Below, piece by piece: positions 1 through 4,507 of a DNA stretch of 7,912 bases (position 1 is the stretch's first letter; the number at the start of each line of letters is the position of its first letter). The notes below the pieces were generated by a model. It saw only the letters and a list, made by a program, of their open reading frames with translations, was not told the DNA's origin and searched no databases. The translations under genes were made by a program, and so were the position numbers. This DNA is from Spirochaetia bacterium. Lineage in GTDB: Bacteria; Spirochaetota; Spirochaetia; PWKH01. The stretch spans positions 1 to 7,912 of the forward strand of contig SKXS01000254.1 of assembly GCA_007128345.1 (NCBI GenBank), given 5' to 3'.

Positions 1-549
1 CATGACGGCGATGTGGCTATGGTCGGCATGCAGCAGAAGGCTCCTGTCTTTGGCGAAACAGTCGATCCTGCTGTTCTGGCGAAACACCTGAATCTCTCCC
101 AGGATGTATTCTTTCCCGGTGTTCCTGCACAGTCCGTGAGTACCGGTGTGCCGTTTTTGATTGTGCCTCTGCGGACCCTGGATGCGGTGAAGCAAGCCGA
201 AATGAACAGAACGGAGATTCGCAGAATCCTTGAAGAACTGAGTGTGGATGCTCTGTTTGTCTGTACGCCCAATGGATTTACCAAAGATGGTGATACCTTT
301 GCACGGCTCATGGATCCCGGCAACGCAGGAGAAGATCCTTATACTGGTTCGGCAACCGGGTGTCTCGGTTCATTCTTCTACCATTACGGCATTGTACGCA
401 AACAGCAGATGGTCTGTGAGCAGGGGCATCTTCTTGGAAGGCCTGGAAGCGGCCGGATAGAAATTATGGGATCCCCGGAAGATATTGAAGGGGTGAAGCT
501 CTTCGGGACGGCAGTCGAGTCCATGTCAGGTGTATGTGATCCTCAGTAA
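1..549 (+). CDS. PhzF-family isomerase/epimerase, C-terminal part (5' end outside window)
   Basis: The reading frame is open from base 1 and ends at TAA 547-549, giving 182 C-terminal residues of a protein that normally has about 260-300. The visible part carries two PhzF-family signatures: DPYTGSATG at fragment residues 112-120 and EQGHLLGRPGSG at 140-151. PhzF-fold proteins are cytosolic cofactor-free isomerases (diaminopimelate-epimerase-like fold) related to the phenazine enzyme PhzF. Most family members in ordinary genomes have no known substrate and are not linked to phenazine synthesis. The catalytic glutamate lies in the N-terminal half and is not visible, so activity cannot be judged. 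The gene converges on the tct operon, with a hairpin terminator between them. A GTG at 13 and an ATG at 19 could act as starts, but homology clearly continues upstream. The family call is firm; the function is unknown. Confidence 0.9.
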   Translation, partial: HDGDVAMVGMQQKAPVFGETVDPAVLAKHLNLSQDVFFPGVPAQSVSTGVPFLIVPLRTLDAVKQAEMNRTEIRRILEELSVDALFVCTPNGFTKDGDTFARLMDPGNAGEDPYTGSATGCLGSFFYHYGIVRKQQMVCEQGHLLGRPGSGRIEIMGSPEDIEGVKLFGTAVESMSGVCDPQ

Positions 550-578
550 TTATTTATTGGACCATAGAAATGAACAGC

Positions 579-609
579 AAAGCCCGCAGGACGGAATCTG
601 CGGGCTTTT
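579..609. terminator. Bidirectional intrinsic terminator between convergent genes
   Basis: A perfect 11-bp stem pairs AAAGCCCGCAG (579-589) with CTGCGGGCTTT (598-608) around the 8-nt loop GACGGAAT. On the + strand it ends in a short T run (606-609), and on the - strand the arm likewise ends in TTT. It lies 29 bases after the PhzF-family stop and about 10 bases beyond the tctB stop on the other strand. It can therefore end both converging transcripts. The U-tracts are short, so efficiency may be moderate. Confidence 0.85.
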
Positions 610-618
610 GCATCTGCC

Positions 619-1092
619 TTAGAAGAGCAGAGGGTTAGGCAGCAGCAGCTGGACAAGCTGGGTGAAAAGCAGCCAGACGACAGCTGTTGATATGATTGCC
701 GGGATGAGTATCATTTTATAGTTACGCAGAGGCTGGACGGTGAAAATGGTGAACACCGTCAGGAAATAGAGCAGAGAGGATACAACTAGTCCGAGCGAAC
801 GTACCACTATAAAGTACAGTACGCCCATGCCTACAAGGATCAGCAGTGCCTTAAGCTCGTTGAGCGAGATAATCTCCGACGCTTTCCCCGCTTCCTTGCT
901 CCCGATGAACATCATGATGATACCGCAGATCAGGAGAGCCAGAAATGTAATCTGGGGAAAGAACTTTGCCCCGAAACCGGGCCCGGCCCGCCACTCGCCG
1001 AAGACCGTGTCGAAATACCCCATGAGACCGAATATGACAAATACAAATGCAAGAACCCTGTCTGATGTTATGTAGCGATATAGCTGCTTCAT
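619..1092 (-). CDS. tctB: TctB-family small membrane subunit of a tripartite tricarboxylate transporter
   Basis: This 157-residue, strongly hydrophobic protein has four to five membrane segments (about residues 13-30, 44-64, 79-118 possibly as two, and 126-150). That length and layout are typical of TctB (DUF1468), the poorly conserved small subunit of TTT transporters. It works with TctA in the cytoplasmic membrane as the permease of a secondary, ion-driven, binding-protein-dependent carboxylate importer. The identity rests mainly on position: it follows tctA by only 10 bases in the same direction. The tctA stop TAG is part of the sequence TAGGGA, which serves as the ribosome site eight bases before this ATG, so translation is probably coupled. 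It is the last gene of the operon and is followed by the hairpin at 579-609. Confidence 0.9.
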   Translation of the reverse strand: MKQLYRYITSDRVLAFVFVIFGLMGYFDTVFGEWRAGPGFGAKFFPQITFLALLICGIIMMFIGSKEAGKASEIISLNELKALLILVGMGVLYFIVVRSLGLVVSSLLYFLTVFTIFTVQPLRNYKMILIPAIISTAVVWLLFTQLVQLLLPNPLLF

Positions 1093-1102
1093 TGGAATAT
1101 CC

Positions 1103-2629
1103 CTAACCCTTTTCCTTGAACGTGAGGCTCACCAGCACGATGAACAGCACCGCTGCGACATAAAACCCTATGGCTATGGGACTCGACAGCAGATGCAGAG
1201 GATTGCCCCGGCCCAGCAGCAGAGCCTGCCGAAGAGCACGCTCAGCCCCGGGACCGATGATGAAGGCCAGCACCAGGGGCCCCATGGGATACCCGTTCTT
1301 CCTCAGGAGATATCCGATCATGCCCATAATCAGAAGCACCCAGACATCCATAACGGAATTGCGGGAGGCATAGGTTCCCAGTATAGCCAGGATAAATACC
1401 ACAGGAATGAGGTATTTGCCCTTAATCATGGAGAGCTTGGCATAAATAGGTATCAGACCGCGGGAGAATCCAAGGTTCATGATGCTTGCATACATAAGGG
1501 TGATAAAGAATGTGTACATGATGGGGGCGTTTTCCACCATCATCCTCGGACCGGGATTGATTCCCTGCATGATGAGGGCCGCGCCGATAAGTGCCGCCGT
1601 GGCGCTTCCGGGGATGCCGAAGGCAAAGAGGGGAACAAGGGATGATCCGCAGGTGGCGCTGTTTCCTGCTTCGGGAGCTGCCACGCCCTCCAGGCTTCCC
1701 TCACCGAACTGACGGGAGTGTTTGGAGAACCTGCGGGCTATGCCGTAGCTGACAAACCCGGCAAGTGAAGATCCGGCTCCGGGAAGCGCACCGATGAAGG
1801 TTCCCATACTGCTTCCGATGAGGGTTGCCTTCAGGGTGCTGAGGTAGATCTTAAAGCTCATCCTGTCTTTTCCCGGATCATAGGCTTCAAAGGACTCCGC
1901 TGATTCTCCCATATCCCTGCGTTTTTCAGCAGCCAGCTTGTCGATCTCCTTCTTGAACTGAATCACCAGTTCTGAGATGGCGAACATGCCTACGAGAACA
2001 GGCACCAGCGGCAGTCCTCCGCGCAGCTGAGATATACCGAAGGTAAGACGGGTGGATCCCGCAACCGGGTCCATACCCACGGCTCCGAAGATCAGGCCGA
2101 TAACTGCGGCAATGAGACCCTTGAAAGCATTGCCCCGTGTCAGCAGGGCAATTATCATGAGGGAGAATACATAGAGGGCGAAGAACTCTACGGGACCAAA
2201 CCGGAGTGCCAGACGGGCCATAGGGAGGGCGAGGAATATCAAGAAGAGGCTGCTGATCACGTCACCGGTTACCGATGAATAGAGGGCGGTCAGCAGAGCC
2301 CGCTTGGGCTCTCCCTTTTGCTTAGCTTTGTATCCGTCCTCAACAGTAGCCGCTGCAGCGGCGGTCCCGGGCACGCCGAATGATATCGCCGAAATTGAGC
2401 CTCCGAACATGCTCCCTTTGTATATCCCTATCAGCATGCCCAGTGCGCGGGTAGGGGAGAGGGCGAAAACGATGGGGAGCAGAATCGCAATGGCAATATC
2501 GCCGCTCAACCCCGGAATAGCCCCGACCGTGATGCCTATGAGCACGCCGAGCGCACTGTACATAAGAACACCGGGGGTAAATGCTTCCCGCAGAGCATAT
2601 GACAACAGTTCAGCTAATTCTAGTTCCAT
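1103..2629 (-). CDS. tctA: TctA-family large membrane subunit of a tripartite tricarboxylate transporter
   Basis: The 508-residue polytopic membrane protein has the usual TctA length (about 500). It shows the duplicated family signatures: GAIPGLSG (37-44) and FGVPGTAAAAATVEDGY (84-100) in the first half, then GALPGAG (280-286) and GVAAPEAGNSA plus FGIPGSATAAL (315-347) in the second. The repeats reflect two related halves that form the substrate and ion pathway. A charged cytoplasmic loop lies near 225-262. TctA is the transport channel, fed by the TctC binding protein. The start ATG at 2629 has no good Shine-Dalgarno (the bases before it read ATGGGTATAC). No in-frame alternative start is visible upstream, and the N-terminus fits the family. 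Together with the hairpin between tctC and this gene, this suggests that expression is deliberately lower than that of tctC. The substrate cannot be read from sequence; known TTT systems take citrate, other carboxylates or aromatic acids. Confidence 0.97.
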   Translation of the reverse strand: MELELAELLSYALREAFTPGVLMYSALGVLIGITVGAIPGLSGDIAIAILLPIVFALSPTRALGMLIGIYKGSMFGGSISAISFGVPGTAAAAATVEDGYKAKQKGEPKRALLTALYSSVTGDVISSLFLIFLALPMARLALRFGPVEFFALYVFSLMIIALLTRGNAFKGLIAAVIGLIFGAVGMDPVAGSTRLTFGISQLRGGLPLVPVLVGMFAISELVIQFKKEIDKLAAEKRRDMGESAESFEAYDPGKDRMSFKIYLSTLKATLIGSSMGTFIGALPGAGSSLAGFVSYGIARRFSKHSRQFGEGSLEGVAAPEAGNSATCGSSLVPLFAFGIPGSATAALIGAALIMQGINPGPRMMVENAPIMYTFFITLMYASIMNLGFSRGLIPIYAKLSMIKGKYLIPVVFILAILGTYASRNSVMDVWVLLIMGMIGYLLRKNGYPMGPLVLAFIIGPGAERALRQALLLGRGNPLHLLSSPIAIGFYVAAVLFIVLVSLTFKEKG

Positions 2630-2683
2630 GTATACCCATAACCATTTGTTTGTATTGTCTGTTCGTTACTATTCGAGATACAC

Positions 2684-2731
2684 AAAAAAGTAAACTGCCG
2701 GGTGAAGATCTGTGATCCGTCAGCCCGGCAG
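2684..2731 (-). terminator. Intercistronic hairpin with U-run between tctC and tctA (partial terminator)
   Basis: Read on the - strand, CTGCCGGG (2731-2724) pairs with CCCGGCAG (2702-2695), an 8-bp GC-rich stem. A 21-nt loop contains a smaller self-pairing GATC/GATC element. The stem is followed by TTTAC and then six T (2689-2684). It starts about 25 bases after the tctC stop, while tctA begins 55 bases beyond the U-run. An intrinsic terminator that stops part of the transcripts would give much binding protein and little permease, as is common in binding-protein transporters. The large loop and the interrupted T-tract make partial rather than complete termination likely. Confidence 0.6.
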
Positions 2732-2745
2732 ATGCATTAATGCAT
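2732..2745. repeat. 14-bp perfect palindrome ATGCATTAATGCAT
   Basis: A perfect self-complementary sequence lies between the tctC stop and the hairpin at 2695-2731. It cannot fold usefully as RNA without losing its centre, so if it is functional it is more likely a protein site on DNA or an end that protects the tctC message. It may be chance in an AT-rich spacer. Confidence 0.4.
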
Positions 2746-2756
2746 AACCCGATGTG

Positions 2757-3725
2757 CTATTCGCCGATGAATTCAAGCAGCGATTTCAGGCTCTCAACGG
2801 TGTTCTGGTAGAACACAGCAGTCTCCTCCATGCCGTAGAGGGTCAGCTCAACTCGAGTTCTGTCAGCCATGGCTTTGGCGGATGCGCTGAGCATGCCTTC
2901 CATGAATTTCTCTTCCAGGTACTTCATTCGATCAACAGGAACATCTTTGTGTGCAAAAATCGTGTACCAGGCGGGGAGCATAACATCATACCCCAGTTCC
3001 TGAAGAGTCGGTACATTGGGGAGCACCTGAGACCGGGCAGGAGAGGCTACTGCCAATGCCCGTACATCTCCGGAAGCAACCGCGCCGGCAATCGTGCTGG
3101 GAACGGATGCACCGATGTCTGTCTGACCGCCAAGGATGAATGCGAGGGCTTCAGCGCCTCCGGTTGTAGGAATGTGGGTATTCTCTATTCCCGCTTCCTG
3201 CTCAAAGAGAATCAGCGGAAGGTGGGGAACACTCAGGTGGCGCCCATGGCCCACGGCAAATCTTCCCGGTTCTTCCTTTGCCATCGTGATCCAGTCTTCA
3301 ACAGTCTCAATCGGGGAGTCAGCCCGAACGAAGAAAATGGGCTGCACTTCAGTGATCTGGAAAATTGGCACCCAGTCCTCCAGTTCATAATTCACCTGTT
3401 CCGTAAGAGCGGTGGTTACTAGCGGACCATAGTCGGTGATCAGCAGGGTATACCCATCCTTGGGCTGCTGAAGCACAAAGTTGATGGCTTCCTGCCCGCC
3501 GGCACCTGGCATGGCCACGATGTCTATCCTCTGTCCTACAAATTCCGGTGCTACCGAAGCGAGAATTCGCGCGGAAATATCAACTCCTCCGCCTGCCCCG
3601 TACGGTACGGCCATCCGAATTCCCCTTTCCTGGGGAAAAGGCACAGCTTCCCGCTCTGCTGCCGCAAACAGCACTCCAACTGACAGCAGAAGCACCACAA
3701 CTGCTGCGATACCTATACGTCTCAT
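2757..3725 (-). CDS. tctC: TctC/Bug-family periplasmic solute-binding protein of the TTT transporter
   Basis: The protein has 322 residues from the start chosen here, the usual length of Bug/TctC receptors. Residues 1-24 form a signal peptide: RR near the N-terminus, a hydrophobic core of V/L/A, then FAAAE; no lipobox cysteine is present. The mature part carries PYGAGGGVD (41-49) and PGAGG (73-77), which match the two loops (FPAGG..D and PGAGG in the family) that hold the substrate carboxylate through a few waters. TTGGAEAL (about 187-194) and LPNVPTLQE (235-243) are further family motifs. It captures a small, probably carboxylated, solute in the periplasm and delivers it to TctA/TctB. The ATG at 3731 sits only one base after AGGAGG, so the ATG at 3725, seven bases away, is the better start. 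It is the first gene of the operon and divergent from pyrF. The ligand is unknown. Confidence 0.95.
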   Translation of the reverse strand: MRRIGIAAVVVLLLSVGVLFAAAEREAVPFPQERGIRMAVPYGAGGGVDISARILASVAPEFVGQRIDIVAMPGAGGQEAINFVLQQPKDGYTLLITDYGPLVTTALTEQVNYELEDWVPIFQITEVQPIFFVRADSPIETVEDWITMAKEEPGRFAVGHGRHLSVPHLPLILFEQEAGIENTHIPTTGGAEALAFILGGQTDIGASVPSTIAGAVASGDVRALAVASPARSQVLPNVPTLQELGYDVMLPAWYTIFAHKDVPVDRMKYLEEKFMEGMLSASAKAMADRTRVELTLYGMEETAVFYQNTVESLKSLLEFIGE

Positions 3726-3731
3726 CTGCAT

Positions 3732-3738
3732 ACCTCCT
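3732..3738 (-). promoter_or_regulatory. Strong Shine-Dalgarno of tctC, decides the start
   Basis: The - strand reads AGGAGGT at 3738-3732, directly followed by ATG CAG ATG. The spacing from AGGAGG is one base to the first ATG (3731) and seven bases to the second (3725). Ribosomes normally need five to nine, so the second ATG is favoured. Confidence 0.85.
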
Positions 3739-3857
3739 GAAAAATATGTACTTTACGTGCACGGCTTCTTAATAAGACAACACGAGCACGCATGTTACAG
3801 AATCTGTTCAGAGAGAAAGTATTCTGATGAATTCCGTCACCAGGAAACTCCCTATGG

Positions 3858-3875
3858 TGATACAATCCAGTATCA
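3858..3875. promoter_or_regulatory. Operator-like inverted repeat upstream of tctC
   Basis: TGATAC (3858-3863) and GTATCA (3870-3875) are perfect 6-bp arms around the 6-base centre AATCCA. The site lies about 135 bases before the tctC start, just downstream of the candidate tct promoter. Its size and symmetry suit a dimeric helix-turn-helix repressor or activator. No such regulator is encoded in the window, so the partner is unknown. Confidence 0.35.
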
Positions 3876-3911
3876 TCTGTCCCTATACTATCTTCTCTTT
3901 TGCTGATTAAA

Positions 3912-3938
3912 ATTATCATCAAAGCGGCTTCAAGTCAA
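3912..3938 (-). promoter_or_regulatory. Weak candidate sigma-70 promoter for the tct operon
   Basis: On the - strand TTGACT (3938-3933) is a good -35 box and GATAAT (3917-3912) a good -10 box, but only 15 bases separate them (17 is ideal). A suboptimal spacer is common in promoters that need an activator. Transcription would start near 3905 and give a leader of about 180 bases that contains the inverted repeat at 3858-3875. No better pair was found between 3740 and 4000 on this strand. Confidence 0.3.
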
Positions 3939-3951
3939 TAAAATTATTTCC

Positions 3952-4011
3952 TAATACTATAATAATTGAACTATAATTTCGCGATACGAAATAGTAGTCT
4001 GTATAGTATTA
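3952..4011. repeat. Nested AT-rich inverted repeat in the tct-pyr intergenic region
   Basis: The outer arms TAATACTATA (3952-3961) and TATAGTATTA (4002-4011) match over 10 bp. Inside lie ATTTCG (3976-3981) and CGAAAT (3987-3992) around CGATA, plus short flanking CTA/TAG arms. The whole can fold as one long interrupted hairpin or serve as two phased protein sites. A related TATACTAT lies at 3884-3891. The position, about 230 bases before tctC and 160 bases before the pyr promoter, suggests a regulatory or architectural role. No protein partner is identifiable. Confidence 0.45.
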
Positions 4012-4118
4012 TGGGAGTGCTCTGTATGCGTATGTACGATGCAATATCACACCATAAGAGGCCGGACTCCGCTGTGCACATCACTGATGTAAGACATTGC
4101 CGTGCTGCAGCGGTGTAA
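4011..4118 (+). CDS. Possible small ORF of 30-35 codons (hypothetical)
   Basis: An ORF runs from ATG 4011, or more plausibly ATG 4026, to TAA 4116-4118. The ATG at 4026 is preceded by GGGAG (4013-4017) with an 8-base gap, and would give a basic, His-rich 30-residue peptide beginning MRMYDAISHHKRP. No family is recognised. Its last third is covered by the hairpin at 4069-4113, so it could be a leader peptide or its features could be chance. No convincing + strand promoter was found just upstream, which argues against it. Confidence 0.2.
   Translation: MGVLCMRMYDAISHHKRPDSAVHITDVRHCRAAAV
4069..4113 (+). other. RNA hairpin of unknown role
   Basis: CCGCTG (4069-4074) pairs with CAGCGG (4108-4113), and after a small internal loop GCAC (4076-4079) pairs with GTGC (4102-4105). 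An alternative small stem ACATC/GATGT occupies 4078-4090. No T-run follows, so it is not an intrinsic terminator. It may be a structured RNA or chance. Bases 4119-4160 beyond it hold nothing that I can identify. Confidence 0.3.
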
Positions 4119-4167
4119 CCTGTATCGAATTTCTCTTTGGTCCGCAGTAATTTTTATTCATACTTGG

Positions 4168-4196
4168 TTGACCAGGTCAGCTTCATCTGGTATATT
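4168..4196 (+). promoter_or_regulatory. Strong sigma-70 promoter of the pyr operon
   Basis: TTGACC (4168-4173) and TATATT (4191-4196) each match the consensus at five of six bases, with the ideal 17-base spacer. TG at 4188-4189 forms an extended -10 element. Start of transcription is expected near 4203, 17 bases before the leader ATG and about 300 before pyrF. Two inverted repeats overlap it: TGACC-A-GGTCA (4169-4179) on the -35 box, and ACCAG (4171-4175) with CTGGT (4187-4191) across the spacer. These could be repressor sites. Confidence 0.8.
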
Positions 4197-4215
4197 CCAA
4201 AAGAAATTTGGGAGC

Positions 4216-4242
4216 ATACATGGATGCATCTGGAACATGTGT
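4216..4242 (+). other. Possible pause hairpin in the pyr leader RNA
   Basis: A 7-bp stem (ATACATG 4216-4222 with CATGTGT 4236-4242, one U-G pair) closes a 13-base loop. It includes the leader start codon at 4220-4222 and is followed within a few bases by the U-rich ATTGATTTTCTCC (4247-4259). In E. coli pyrBI, a hairpin and U-rich tract upstream of the attenuator slow RNA polymerase when UTP is low. The resemblance is in layout only. Confidence 0.3.
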
Positions 4243-4507
4243 ACATATTGATTTTCTCCATAGCTGTATTGTGAAGATGAATGCGTCGGCGCTGCCGACG
4301 CTTTTTTTATGTGCCTGGAATAATTCTGGTATATACTGGTACCATATTTTTTATCTTGGGGAAGCGCCAGAGAGTATCGGGATGCGCTCTTTCCTCCCGA
4401 TACAGAGGGCCCCTGGTATTGTACAGGACTTGGGAATGCTCGGCTCGCAGAATACATCTGCGTCTAGGGAGAACCAAGATAACACAGAGCTGAGGAGGAT
4501 ACTATGA
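4220..4507 (+). CDS. Putative pyr leader ORF running through the attenuator into pyrF
   Basis: ATG 4220 has a Shine-Dalgarno GGGAG (4210-4214) with a five-base gap and lies 17 bases after the expected transcription start. The frame stays open for 95 codons, straight through the terminator hairpin at 4283-4308. It ends at TGA 4505-4507, which overlaps the pyrF ATG as ATGA. The product (MDASGTCVHIDFLHSCIVK...) matches no family I know and has no clear membrane or domain pattern, which fits a regulatory leader peptide rather than a protein. In E. coli the pyrBI leader ORF also crosses its attenuator, so that a closely following ribosome blocks the terminator. Against it, neighbouring frames are also open here, so the length of the ORF alone proves little. 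Translation is inferred, not shown. Confidence 0.4.
   Translation: MDASGTCVHIDFLHSCIVKMNASALPTLFLCAWNNSGIYWYHIFYLGEAPESIGMRSFLPIQRAPGIVQDLGMLGSQNTSASRENQDNTELRRIL
4283..4308 (+). terminator. Intrinsic terminator/attenuator in the pyr leader
   Basis: A perfect 8-bp GC-rich stem GCGTCGGC (4283-4290) / GCCGACGC (4294-4301) with a 3-base loop is followed at once by seven T (4302-4308). This is as clear as intrinsic terminators get. It lies about 80 bases after the expected pyr transcription start and 195 bases before pyrF, so most transcripts should stop here unless something prevents folding. No competing antiterminator stem is obvious upstream, which favours ribosome coupling as the control. 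The alternative is that it ends an independent short RNA of about 105 bases. Confidence 0.88.
4374..4403 (+). other. Second hairpin in the pyr leader, possible pseudoknot
   Basis: GTATCGGGA (4374-4382) pairs perfectly over 9 bp with TCCCGATAC (4395-4403) around a 12-base loop. AGCGC (4363-4367) can pair with GCGCT (4384-4388) inside that loop, giving either a pseudoknot or two mutually exclusive folds. No T-run follows. CCAGAGAG (4367-4374), at its 5' side, equals the core of PyrR-binding loops (CCNGNGAG), but the flanking consensus bases do not match. It lies about 100 bases before pyrF and downstream of the terminator. Confidence 0.45.

Noticed and set aside
1193..1645. 150-codon + strand ORF opposite tctA
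   Set aside because: It is antisense to conserved TctA sequence and its translation is a low-complexity mix of H, G and Q with no recognisable motif.
2754..3422. 222-codon + strand ORF opposite tctC
   Set aside because: It lies wholly antisense to a gene with clear TctC motifs; its product resembles nothing and is the reverse-frame shadow.
3722..3922. 66-codon - strand ORF upstream of tctC
   Set aside because: It overlaps the tctC ribosome site and start in another frame and shows no family resemblance; more likely untranslated leader.
4325..4349. Second pyr promoter or terminator at TCTGGTATATAC...ATATTTTTT
   Set aside because: The extended -10 has no usable -35 (TTATGT), and the 5-bp AT-rich stem before the T-run is too weak for a terminator.
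4367..4374. PyrR-binding loop as the pyr attenuation mechanism
   Set aside because: Only the core CCNGNGAG matches; flanking consensus bases are absent and the site follows rather than precedes the terminator, so classic PyrR attenuation does not fit.
4158..4457. 99-codon - strand ORF in the pyr leader
   Set aside because: It has no ribosome site or family match and runs against the strong promoter and terminator, which point the other way.
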